64,000 nt of DNA. Source: Agapanthus africanus. Taxonomy: Eukaryota; Streptophyta; Magnoliopsida; Asparagales; Amaryllidaceae. Positions within the stretch are counted from its first letter, which is position 1. Each line of letters starts with the position of its first letter. Position numbers and translations under genes: made by a program. Positions 1 through 10,124 of the stretch are shown piece after piece. The notes below the pieces were generated by a model, which worked only from the letters and a program-made list of their open reading frames with translations, had not been told where the DNA came from and did not search any database. Where the stretch lies: contig JASDDO010000016.1 of NCBI GenBank assembly GCA_030015575.1, positions 65,531,396 to 65,595,395 of the forward strand, in the 5' to 3' direction.

Positions 1-1325
1 TTCTTTGGCTTAGTAGGATACTACCGACAATTCATCGAAATATTCTCAAAAATTGCAGCACCCCTGACCAAGCTCACACGTAAAGACAAAGCATTCGTGT
101 GGTCAGAAGCATGTGAAAAGGCTTTTGTAAAACTCAAGTCGAGGTTAACCTCCGCACCTATCCTTGTAATACCGGATCAATCTGGCGGATTCATTGTGCA
201 TTGTGATGCGTCCGGTAAAGGATTAGGATGTGTTCATCACCAGCATAGAAAAGTTATGGCTTTTGCATCAAGACGGTTAAAGGTACATGAACGTAACTAT
301 CCAACACATGATCTAGAATTGACAGCCGTCATCTTCACACTCAAAATTTGTCACCGCTATCTTTTGGGAGAACGAGTGGATATATACACTAACCACAAAA
401 GTCTTAAGTATGTATTTACTCAGAAGGAACTCAACATGCGGCAGAGAAGATGGCTAGAACTCATGGCAGGCTTCGACATCAACCTACAGTATCATCTTGG
501 GATGGCGAACTTATTTCTTGATGCACTTAGTCACCAGCCATTAGCAATGAACCTCACCGCTCAATAGAAGCTACAGCAAGAATTGAACGGATTGGAGATC
601 GAAGTAATTATGCCAGGTAACGCTTCATATTTGATGAACTTACAAGTCCAGTCCACTCTTGTCAATCAGATCAAAGCAGCTCAAGCAAATGATGCCAAGC
701 TATAATGGATCCGAGAACAAGTAGAAAGTGGACTTCGAATTGACTTCATCATCCACGAAGATGGATTCTTGCGATATGGAAGTCGTTTATGCGTGCCAGT
801 CGGACCTGTTCGTGAAGAGTTGCTGAAAAAAGCTCACGGCTCTCCGTATTCGGTACACCCCGGAGGTACGAAGATGTACAAGAATCTACGACAACACTAC
901 TGGTGGCATAGAATGAAGCGTGAAGTAGCTAGAAGCATAGCAAAGTGTTTGGTGTGTCAGCAAGTGAAGGCTGAACATCACAGAACTGCCGGTCTACTTC
1001 AGCCATTACCAATCCCAGAATGGAAATGGCAGCACATTACCATGGACTTCAGGAATACACTCCTTCGCAGCACGAAGGATAAAGACGCAATCTAGGTTAT
1101 TGTGGATTGACTCACCAAGTCGGCTCACTTTATTCCATTCAGAGTTGGACAGTCAACCGAGATGTTAGCAAGGAAGTATATGGAGCTGAGTAAAAATCTA
1201 AAGTAAAATTTAAACCTTCAAGATGTACAATATTTATGTTGATACCCATAAACTCATGCAGGAGATCGTGAGATTACATAGAGTACATGTCTGCATGGTC
1301 TCCGATCATGATACAAGATTTTCTA
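1..1325 (+). pseudogene. Ty3/gypsy (Tekay-like) pol fragment: RT end, RNase H, integrase
   Basis: Frame 1 is open from the left edge and encodes the end of the reverse transcriptase and then RNase H ([13 protein letters not shown] near 197-235), up to a stop at 565-567. After a second stop near 703, the integrase zinc-finger region follows (YSVHPGGTKMY near 847-880, CLVCQQVKAEH near 949-980). The start of the integrase core is WKWQHITMDF (about 1024-1053), and REIVRLH/VSDHD-type core sequence resumes at 1262-1321. A 72-73 bp interruption lies at about 1189-1261. This domain order and the [13 protein letters not shown] motif are typical of Tekay/Del chromoviruses. Several in-frame stops and loss of the rest of integrase make it a dead remnant. 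It continues off the left edge. Confidence 0.88.
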
Positions 1326-2347
1326 ATAATTTATAAAAGCCCAAATCCAATAAATACTTCCATAAATAATAATTCATATTAACTTCCAAATATTTTCCAA
1401 ATTTAGGTATATGATTATACCACTCTACGAAAACTCAAATCCATACACGTGTAGTTTTTCATGAAAATTTTTATTTTATTATTAAAATTCCAAAAATATT
1501 ATTTTATATTTTCTGAAATGTCACACACACACACACATCACAACACATTACACCTTCTTATCCCTCTACCTCATACTTACACTGCACACCGCCTCCTTCA
1601 TTTTCCTTAATAATCTTTTTAACTAAATCACTCTTAAATTGAACCTATTCTTCTTCCTTAAACCTTCATCACAAAAAATTCTAATTATCACAATATCACA
1701 AGGAAAATTGAGTCCTTCTTGAAGTTTTTTCCCAAAAACTCAAGTTAAAGCTAGTATCAAATTCAAGATGATTCAAGTGTGCACCCCCATGAACTTGGAA
1801 GATCTGTAGCATCTTTTTTAAATAGGTAAAAAAACTCAACTTTTACAAGTTTTTAAGTGTTTAACTTTCAAATAATTGGTATGATATCAGAAAAAATACG
1901 TTTTAGTAAGTTTTTGATACTTAATTGGAATCTGCTCTAACTTGGGGTCTCTAATTATTATTCTAAGAGTTCTATGAGATGGTGAGAACAATTAGAAACC
2001 ACACCCAAAACCCGTACCCACCTAACCCTACTTTGGCCACAGATTTAGTAGAATTGGCCGCAAATTGCGGCTGGTTTGATGAGTTAGAGTGTGGGATTTT
2101 TACTGTAGCTCCATGACATTTTAATTAGGCTTGTGTATTCTTTTTTTTCTTTTTGCCCTAGATTATCTCTATCAAAATCTAGAATACATATCCTATAAAA
2201 GTTTAATATTTTATGTTTTAAAAACTAATTTTTTTATTTTCATTATTGCCAGAGGGTAGTTCGATTTTGATAGCACGCGTTATATTACGTCGATCATACC
2301 TTCTAGTCTTTTTGTGTTAGAAGTATAATATCGTTTGCGTTTCGATT

Positions 2348-2385
<38 letters not shown>

Positions 2386-4089
2386 TGGTTTAATGTATAG
2401 GATCGGTCGCGAAGACGTCCAACACGGCGAAGAACGGCAAACCATTCGCGAGCTTCGTCTAGCACGTGTTGATATTAGGTGAGTAGGGGGAAATTTACAT
2501 GTGGGAATTTGGGCGGATGGCGTATAGCACCCCCGACTACCAGAAGTTTTATAAAACTCTGTATCGGTATCTAAACACTATTAGTGATACGTAATCATAT
2601 TTTATACCATATGTATTACATTGGATACCATGACATCCTTAATATATATCATACTTGCTAGAATAGATATATTGAATAGAACATAAACATAATTACCAAC
2701 TATTGCCATGTTGAACAATCACATACGCGCATGCTACACTAAATATCGTTGGCACTGCCATGACACTTAGAAACTACTATGCTATTCATATTTTAACGAT
2801 ATCCATGCTAATCAAAGTGATTGTATACTACGATTTTGATGTTCGAACGTTATTGCCATATATATATTCATGTGTTGTAGTTGCTAACTATTGCAGGACT
2901 AAACTGTTCATTGTTGATATTATAGATTTGATATTTCTATTGATTTAAGAAACTGTGAGTAACTTTTACAAAATGGATAATGTTTTTAAAAGTGTGATTT
3001 TCTCGTGATATGATGATTTGGCGTCGACCATGAGTTTTGGTTTTCAAGATGAGATATTCGAATCGAGAGAGGGTTTAACCGATTGCGAATACATAGTGGA
3101 CCCGGTACGACTCCGAGGGGCAGGAAGACCATAGGGAGGTACAAGAAGCCTAACGATGATGATCGATACCGAAGTTGACATTAGGGTGCGGCGGACATCC
3201 GAAGGATTCCGACCATAGCTTAGTGGATATCAAGAGAGGGACGATCAGTTAGATGGTTCCTACAATATCTAGATTTTTGTGTCGATGATGGACATGAGTT
3301 TGATGATTATTTGATGATGATGGGTAACATTCTTATGCGGCTTCATTTATATCACACTTGCATTCATTATTACACATGTGATATTATATCTTGTGATGTA
3401 TACTTCTATTCAGTGTGTTGATAACTCACCTTCGTTGTGCCTTAGTCCCTTGCAGGACAGACCGCACGAATGCATAGCGGTGTCGTGGATTCATACTTAG
3501 GGTTCATCGCAGATTTTGCTAGGTGGGTTACACGCATAGTAACCGCTTCTTTTGTTGATGTTGTAGTTTGTATCTAGTGTCATTCTATCAGACCACCGTA
3601 TTATTTGACTTAGATTGAGTGGTGACTTTATGTATATTCTTTTGGGTCAAACTCGAGTTGAGTTGATGAGTTAGCTTTACTTATGCAGTTCACTTATATT
3701 TTGCTTATGATTCTTCGCTTTTCAGAGTCATATCTTAATTGCGTGATTTTGACTCCGCCGATTGACGCTGAGATAGCAACCAAGTTAGGATGCCTTATAT
3801 CTTTATGTTATGTACTAGTTTTTATCAAAAATTACAATGTAGGTGCTTCTGAAATTTCAAACGACGAAAACATTTTTCATCCTTATTTCAAAACACTCGA
3901 CACATGTTTTAAAACCAACAATACTTATAAATAAAATTTGTGCTTCATGTTAAATACCTTTTGAAAACTTCACCTTCTTTGTTCTTTAAAAAGATTTAGA
4001 TCTTGGTTTTTGGCATACTTGGATCGCGTCAACCTCTTTAGACGTCACGTCATCTAAGTGTCGGTCATGTGCCAAATTGGGTCATGACA
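1326..4089 (+). mobile_element. 5'-truncated LTR of a Tekay-like gypsy element
   Basis: The right end reads gggtcatgaca at 4079-4089, the same kind of end as the gypsy LTRs at 49102, 58660 and (reversed) 27747. Inside, 2475-2550 matches the LARD-like LTR near 46247-46303 (ggatggcgtatagcacccc), 3030-3180 matches 47770-47890, and 3425-3460 matches 48465-48495. No TG start is visible: integrase sequence runs to about 1321 and LTR-like sequence follows directly. I infer a deletion that removed the end of integrase, the polypurine tract and the LTR start. The left boundary is approximate. Confidence 0.65.
2349..2382. repeat. (AT)n microsatellite
   Basis: Uninterrupted AT dinucleotide run inside the truncated gypsy LTR. 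Related LTRs elsewhere in the window also carry AT runs, but not all at the same place. Confidence 0.95.
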
Positions 4090-4873
4090 AATCTCATCTA
4101 AACTTGCTTTTTCCGTCCCCTCACCCGACCTACCCGGTCCCCGTCAACCTTCCCCGAACCCTTTCCCTACCACCACCATCTACCACCACCCACCACAACC
4201 ACCCACCACAGCCCCAAACAACCCCAAAATGAAGCGAATCTACCACAACCACCCCCACCACCCGCCGCCACCATAGCCGCCGCCGCCACCTACATCCCCA
4301 AACCACAGCCGCCGCCGCCCACTATCGACCACCACTATAATCCAAAATCCCCAAATTGAAGCCCTACCCCCCAAATTCAATTTACGAAAATAAAAATTTA
4401 AATCAAACAATAAATTAACTAACCGGTTGACGATTTCGACGATGACGAGAAAAAACCGGGGAGGTGCTCGACGTTGATGAAGAGGACGGCGCTGGAGGTT
4501 ATAGAGGCGGTGCTGGAGGTCGTAGGAGGTCAAAGAAGATGACGAGGGAGGAGGCGAAAAGAGGACGGAGGAGGCGGCAAGCGTGGGGAAATTTTGGGGG
4601 AAAATTATTTGGGGAATTAGGGCACTGTTACTGGGAGGATAACCTTTGTTTTTTTTCCTTAAAATCTTGAAATTTGCCCCTACGGATATATCTGTAGGGT
4701 CTTATCTTGCGGTATCGTAGGGACAAATGCATATATTAAATTTTAACAAATTTTTATTTATATATGCCCCTACGGTCTTATAGGGATATTCTATGGAGTA
4801 ATCCGTAGGGGCATTAGTTAATTTCCCCTACGGATTTTATTATCCGCAGGGGTAAGCCATCTTTGTACTAGTG
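4090..4873. mobile_element. CACTA (En/Spm-type) transposon terminal fragment
   Basis: Read from the minus strand at 4873, the sequence begins CACTAGTACAAAG, a typical CACTA terminal inverted repeat. Short subterminal repeats related to CCCCTACGGAT follow in both orientations. The inner part (4090-4340) is rich in CCACCA and CCGCCG and has no recognisable transposase. The opposite terminus is not visible; the gypsy LTR that ends at 4089 abuts it. The 3-bp target duplication next to 4873 would be CTA, but it cannot be confirmed without the other end. Confidence 0.62.
4676..4856. repeat. CACTA subterminal repeats
   Basis: Variants of CCCCTACGGA and its complement TCCGTAGGGG occur near 4677, 4694, 4726, 4767, 4801, 4826 and 4848. 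Such subterminal arrays are where CACTA transposases bind in characterised elements. Confidence 0.6.
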
Positions 4874-5339
4874 CTAAAATTATGGAATAAATTAAAGTAT
4901 ATTATTTAATTTTTTTTAAAGAGAACTAAATTAGTTGACATGTTTGTGTAGTATTGTTAATAACACCTAAAAGAGTTAATAGATTAGGTCTTTTGATTTG
5001 ATAAATAAAATTATATTATGATAAACAGTGCTTGATTTGATAAACAATGTATGGTTTGATAATAAATGTTTTGATTTGATAAATAATAGTATAATTGAAT
5101 AAATAAAATTACTAAAAAGGCTAGTATTTTTAAGAAATTATATCAATTAGAATACAAATATGCTTGAAACCTTCATATTTTCTAAGTAAAATTTTGACAA
5201 TACATGGTTTTAAAAATAAGTTAATTTTCAAAATTGGACTGGAAACAATTTTCTCTATGTCAAACAAATATTATGTTACGGGTCTTGTTGCATGGATGGA
5301 AATGTAAATTTCTACTATTAATTTTAAGGGTTGTTTGTT
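4874..5339. other. AT-rich stretch without recognisable features
   Basis: AT-rich sequence with several short 'gatttgataaa' variants (about 4998-5090). I see no coding frame, LTR boundary or terminal repeat. It is probably decayed transposon sequence continuing the copia remnant to its right. Confidence 0.5.
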
Positions 5340-5762
5340 TCAGGGACGTTATATCGTGACACAAACATTGTACCCAATCAAAATTGTTAGCTTAACTTTT
5401 TCAAGGGCTGCATCACTAGTCATTGTACTGTCTATCATCCGACACAAATTTGCACGTCGCTTTTCTTTGAGTAATATTACTAAGGCCTAACTTGGAAACC
5501 TTTAAAACTCCACCTTACACTGTTAACTTGCATCCTATTGCTTTTAAACTTTGAGAGAAATCAAGTTCTTTCTTAAATCCGGAACATGCCTAACGTTTGC
5601 AAGAGTTCTCACTATCTCCATCGGAACACTTCCAGCATTATAATTTTTTATAGGTGTTGATCATCTTTTTATTGGGACACATATAATAAGAACAACCTAA
5701 ATCCAAGATCTAAGTAACGGAAATACCCTTTTTCCCACCGTGTGTTGTCAACAAGTCATATG
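5340..5762 (-). pseudogene. Ty1/copia protease / GAG-pre-integrase remnant, downstream half
   Basis: On the minus strand, near 5710-5660, a frame reads LGCSYYMCPNKK, resembling the DSGCSYHMCPN block around the aspartic-protease site of Tork/TNT1-like copia elements. Near 5615-5570 it continues RTLANVRHVPDLRKNLISL, the block just before the GAG-pre-integrase domain; GGVLKVSK follows after a stop. The usual DSG active site reads DLG. It ends abruptly at 5762, where the Angela-like element inserted; the upstream half lies beyond that element at 19563-19726. Several stops show it is dead. This copia type differs from the Angela-like elements. Confidence 0.7.
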
Positions 5763-5821
5763 TGTTAGGAATATGTATGCCCTAGAGACCATTATTGTAT
5801 GATATAGTAGATGCTTGGACA

Positions 5822-5871
<50 letters not shown>

Positions 5872-5880
5872 GAGAGAGAG
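5822..5880. repeat. (AC)n(AG)n microsatellite
   Basis: About 23 AC units, then atat and a short AG run. The corresponding part of the partner LTR near 17335-17350 has only 'catatatatag', so the run grew in this copy after insertion. Confidence 0.95.
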
Positions 5881-6972
5881 AGAGGACTTTCTTGCTCGAC
5901 ATGATAGTATGCTATCTGGTTGCTCTTTATCTTAACATGTACATTTGTATTATTATACTGTCTCTCTGATACATATTGATAAAGCCCTTAGGATGTAGGC
6001 CTGAATACTAGGACTATGATGCAGATCATACTAGTAAGGCTTGTGTAGTCCGCAAGCACATCCTTTAACAGTTCCTAATCGAGAGAATATCGAGACAGGG
6101 CATCAATATTCCAGAGTAGACTGGTGTGTACGTTTCTTGACCCTGTATAGGGCGATGGTTGATCCCACAACTATTGGTGTTTGACATCAAAGATTGTATA
6201 CATGTGCTCATTAGAGAATGGGTATCCTGAACAGGACTCACCGAGAACTCCTAGATGGTAGCATACCTATCGTCAGATAGCAATTCTCTAGTGACACTTG
6301 TACAGGTTAGTCTGTAGACCCAAGATCGTCATAGTGTCTTGTGTGGTTCCCACTGTGCTTTGATTTCCTACCTACCATGGCTCAATGGAGTCGTGCAAAC
6401 AGGTGGATTTTGGGTACATTACTAACTCACATGGAGGCAGTGAGCAATAGAAAGGGTTTCGTCTCTCCCGGTATTGGGAGTTGATGTTGCGCTATGATCA
6501 ATTGGCTATAACAGAAAGTCCCTGGCCACAACTCATAAGATTTACCGGTAAGTGTTATCGGCAGTTTCTCGAAAAGTTATAGGCCACACATCGGCATGAC
6601 TTATCAAGTTAGTGGGGGTCTGGCGATTCCACCACCCAGACTCGATATACGACATATCAGATGAAGAGACCGGACTGTACGGTAAGTGTTGATTATAGGC
6701 TTTACGGAAGTTTGGACAAGTTTGCTTGTTGATCTTCTATTCGTTCAATATCTAGTTAGCCATTACGTCCAGCTAGTACCGCTGACAGCTTATGGGTATC
6801 TGATGTGATCATTACCTAATGCTGGCATATTGACGAGTCTTTAGAGTCCCACACAGAGGTTTCCTAGCTCAAGTGAAACGAAGTAGAACACATATGAAGA
6901 TATGTACAGGAGCTTGATTAAATACGAGTATGTGATACCGTATTCTAATCTAGCGATATTTGATATCAGTTA

Positions 6973-7236
6973 GGTTATATGTGATATAACCGGATTATTG
7001 AATCAAGTGTTGATTCAATGATTTGTTTTGTGTGTGTGTGTATTTGATACTGGCCGGTTATATATGATATGACCGGATTATTGAATCATGTGTTGATTTA
7101 ATATCTAATATGAATATCAGTCATTTATATGTGATATAACCGGACAATTGAATCAAGTGTTGATTTAATTTTGATATACATATATATATGATATTAGTCG
7201 GTTATATGTGATATAACCGGATTATTGAATAGAGTG
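6973..7236 (+). repeat. Double-hairpin tandem repeat in the Angela-like LTR (4 copies)
   Basis: Each unit, spaced 67-83 bp, pairs GGTTATAT-gtg-ATATAACC with GAATCAA-gtg-TTGATTC. The first arms start at 6973, 7056, 7123 and 7200. Four copies recur in the 3' LTR at about 18437-18715, and two in element A3 at about 25488-25605. Confidence 0.85.
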
Positions 7237-7488
7237 TTGATTTAATAATTTGATATATATTTATATATTTGATATATTTATTTATATTAACTAATATTAT
7301 TGCTCACTTAATATTTTCTTCTCTTTACATACATTTATATATCTGTGATATATATTTAAATATGTATTTTGGATTTGTATCATAGTTGATGATACATAGA
7401 ACGAGAATGTATGAGAATCACACTAGAGTGATGGATAATAAGGATGATTAATATTTTTGGAAAAAGAAAAAACGGGGGGAGGGAGAGA

Positions 7489-7539
7489 ATGAGTCATGGC
7501 TTTGGATGCTTGTAAAAATATTGAGAAGCCATGACTCAT
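7489..7539. promoter_or_regulatory. TGAGTCA inverted repeat in LTR promoter region
   Basis: ATGAGTCATGGCTT (7489-7502) and AAGCCATGACTCAT (7526-7539) form a perfect 14-bp inverted repeat with a 23-nt loop. TGAGTCA is the GCN4/AP-1 type core bound by plant bZIP factors. The partner LTR has it near 18951-19001 with one mismatch. The promoter role is inferred from its place before the pyrimidine-rich leader. Confidence 0.55.
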
Positions 7540-8098
7540 CTCCAATTTTTGTTTGATTCCTAGATATTTAATCATCCTTATCTTATCTCATAACTCACCT
7601 TATGGTTCATTGAACCTCACTCTCTCATCCAAGTTCATCTCCTTCATTCTCCTCTCTAGAATTTTCTTGAGGTGGATAAAAGAAAAGAGAAAATAATTTC
7701 TAGTGAGAAAAATTCCTACTTCATCAACCTACACTATCCTAGCCCTTTAGTATAGGTTATTTGCTTCGCTAACACTTTGATCAGTGATTAGTGAGCTTGA
7801 GTTAGAGAGACTTCAAGGTAGATCATCTTCGGTCTCGAAGACAACAAGAAAGCTTGTTCCTTTCATGAAGTGGAGTCAAGAAAGAGTTCTAGGAACTACT
7901 ACTTGGAGCTTTAGAAGTGAAGGAGCGGTCTACAAAAGTTGTAAACCCTCTTCACTTAGTGTAAAACTTGCTTGCTTTACTCTAAACCCTAATTCTCTAG
8001 TTCAATTCTAGATTAGCATAACTTAGCACTCTAGATTTTTTTAAAATTGCATACTTGATACTCATATAAACTTAGAGATGTGCTAAGATATACTTTCA

Positions 8099-8110
8099 TG
8101 GTATCAGAAC
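8099..8110 (+). other. Primer binding site (tRNA-iMet) of element A1
   Basis: tggtatcagaac immediately follows the 5' LTR and complements the 3' end of plant initiator-Met tRNA, apart from drift at the last bases. Confidence 0.85.
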
Positions 8111-9243
8111 TAAGCTAGAGACTTAGGCGATGTCTAAACGACATTAAAGTGTTCAATCGAAGTTTCAAAACCCGATTTTTCATAGTTTTTGTCCAATTTT
8201 TCAAAAGTTGAAATTTTCCAGATTAAAAATTTTCAGAAAATCATGCAAGTAATTGTATGGAGCCCCATGAAATACGAGGGCCTAACTCCTTAATGTGGCC
8301 GTGGAACCGCCATCTAAACCATGTTTTGGCCGCGGTTCCGCCGCCAACATGAGGAGTTGTGGACTCGTTTTTCTTCTGCTGCTTTATTGTCTCATTTTGG
8401 ACTTTCTTGTTATTTTAGTGAGGCTCAAGTTGTTGAGGTCTCTGTGATTTGCTGGTGTTTGAAATATCGGTCGAAATGTTTAACATCGACTCGATAGTTT
8501 GGATATGTGATACAATTTTTGGAATCCACATTCATTAGTTTTGTGAAAACTAGTTAACGATTTGTAAATCTCACATTTTAGTCTCATTTGATGGATTGCC
8601 ACGGAGTTTCGATTCGGATCAAAACAAGTGACTATAGGAGAACCCCATGGCCAAAAGCATCCACTCGGGTGATTGCGGCCACGGTGTTCCGGCCAAGTGC
8701 ACTTCGTTGATGGCATCGGGGTATGGCCATCTACTAAAATTCCTGACGAGCATTCGATCATCTAATCGGGAATCTTGTTGAATTGCCTGACTTATTTTTG
8801 AAAAGTGTTTTTAATTCGAGACTTAAATGCAAGGTTTATACGGTTAGGCATGAAATCCGGAATATGTGATAATCTAGGTTTATGATGTCTAAGGATGATG
8901 CAGATTCTAATTATTGTAGTTTTCATTTCTTTTCTACGACCGTAAGTGTAATATGTGGCAGTATCCCCGATCTCGTTGCTATACGTCAACGACATTATGG
9001 ATACAAATATTTACTTATGTTGATGATATATGTTATTATGTTGCTGGTTGATATGTTATATTGGATCATCGTGATTGAATAACCGGGGCGTTTCGCGTGA
9101 GATGAGAGTTTTTCAAATTTCATTCATGTAAAAATTTGTATGTAATATTCTTTTATTGGGACACTTCTGGGTTGAGGTTGTTGACTCCATTGATATATAT
9201 TATTTACTTTTCCGCATTAGGATATACCCAAGGTGGGGAGCAC
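8111..9243 (+). other. Untranslated leader of element A1, first part
   Basis: No convincing coding frame. Two GC-rich motifs lie at 8298-8345 (ggccgtggaaccgcc and ggccgcggttccgcc). A two-tier stem-loop spans 8961-9004. The block at 9100-9243 matches the leader of A3 near 27600-27670 and of B2 near 23470-23570 (ttattgggac/gcac, then ggttgagg). The leader is interrupted at 9243 by Cassandra. Confidence 0.7.
8961..9004 (+). ncRNA. Predicted conserved stem-loop in Angela-like leader (copy A1)
   Basis: Outer stem GTATCC (8961-8966) with GGATAC (8999-9004); inner stem TCGTTG (8973-8978) with CAACGA (8987-8992); loop CTATACGT. The same architecture occurs in the other three leaders in the window with different but still pairing stems, which argues for a selected RNA structure. 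Function is unknown; a role in packaging, dimerisation or translation of element RNA is only a guess. Confidence 0.6.
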
Positions 9244-9657
9244 TGTCGGGACCCGGTTCTTGCTCACGGAGTAAAGTGCCATACGGAACAAAGTGCCACG
9301 CCAAGTGTCGTGTTAAGTGGGCGAGGGCCACCTCTTGAATCCGTGGGGGCCACCTATTGAGTCTTCGGGACCCACTGTAGAACAAAGGGGAATCTTCGGA
9401 ATATATTACGAAAGGGGACAGATCTGTACTATAAATGGAATGATACCACTCTACAATAAAGAGGCGCCTTTTAAGTGAACCGGCACTACAGGAGCTTGAG
9501 AACTCCGTAGTTAAGCGTGCTCAAGCTAAGGATGTTCCGAGATGGGTGACCTCCTGGGAAGTGGCCCCTGGTCGGGTCCGGTTCGTCCGGAAGGACAAAA
9601 CCGTGCGGCTTCAGCCAGAGTGTACAATACTCTCTGTATTGGGGGTAGGGCGTGACA
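9244..9657 (+). repeat. 5' LTR of Cassandra
   Basis: 414 bp, ending ...gggcgtgaca just before gaa and the primer site. It differs from the 3' LTR by substitutions and by extra sequence near 9340-9362 (a second 'gtgggggccacct'). Confidence 0.93.
9484..9575 (+). other. 5S rRNA-derived segment in Cassandra 5' LTR
   Basis: gaactccgtagttaagcgtg and then gatgggtgacctcctgggaa match the A-box and C-box parts of plant 5S rRNA, the internal promoter of 5S genes. The middle is diverged and the 5' part of 5S is barely recognisable, so it is not a functional rRNA gene. Confidence 0.9.
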
Positions 9658-9732
9658 GAATGGTATCAGAGCCGGTTCCTCAATAGTAGGTCTGTGGTTC
9701 GAGGACGAACCATTGTTCAAAGGTGGGGAGAA

Positions 9733-10124
9733 TGTCGGGACCAGATTCTTGCTCACGGAGTAAAGTGCCACACGGATTAAAGTGCCACGCCAAGTGTCGT
9801 GTTAAGTGGGCGAGGGCCACCTCTTGATTTCGTGGGACCCACTATAGAACAATGGGGAATCTTCGGAATACATTCCGAAAGGGGTCAGATCTGTACTATA
9901 AATGGAATGATACCACTCTACAATACAGAGGCGCCTTTTAAGTGAACTGGCACTACAGGAGCTTGATAACTCCGTAGTTAAGTGTGCTCGAGCTAGGGAA
10001 GTTTCGGGATGGGTGACCTCCTGGGAAGTGGCCCCTAGTCGGGTCCGGTTCATCCGGAAAGACAAAACCGTGCGGTTTCGGCCAGAGCGGACAATACTCT
10101 CTGTATTGGGGGTGGGGCATGACA
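9733..10124 (+). repeat. 3' LTR of Cassandra, with 5S-derived segment at about 9951-10041
   Basis: 392 bp, starting tgtcgggaccagatt after the purine tract. It repeats the 5S-like sequence with changes in the A-box region (aactccgtagttaagtgtgc) and an intact C-box (gatgggtgacctcctgggaa). Confidence 0.93.

Larger units (their letters stand above)
5763..8098 (+). repeat. 5' LTR of Angela-like element A1
   Basis: Starts TGTTAGG and ends TACTTTCA, directly before the primer site at 8099. It is homologous along its whole length to 17281-19562 and 24335-26531. It holds an (AC)n run, four copies of a double-hairpin repeat (6973-7236), a TGAGTCA inverted repeat (7489-7539) and a pyrimidine-rich stretch near 7620-7670 that may be transcribed leader. 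Confidence 0.92.
9244..10124 (+). mobile_element. Cassandra TRIM element, complete
   Basis: An 881-bp element between perfect AGCAC target duplications (9239-9243, 10125-10129). LTRs 9244-9657 and 9733-10124 both start TGTCGGGACC and end GCRTGACA, and each carries 5S rRNA-derived sequence. The 75-bp internal part has a tRNA-iMet primer site (tggtatcagagcc, 9661-9673), a hairpin (9695-9712) and a purine tract (aaaggtggggaga, 9719-9731). It has no coding capacity. This combination is diagnostic of Cassandra, a non-autonomous element transcribed by RNA polymerase III in characterised cases. It lies in the leader of element A1. Confidence 0.95.

Noticed and set aside
4240-4533. 97-codon minus-strand glycine/tryptophan-rich frame
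   Set aside because: It comes from CCACCA/CCGCCG simple sequence in the CACTA fragment, without a recognisable protein family.
9484-9575. Possible 5S rRNA gene
   Set aside because: It repeats in both LTRs of a complete Cassandra element, and the 5' part and middle of 5S are too diverged; it is LTR sequence.
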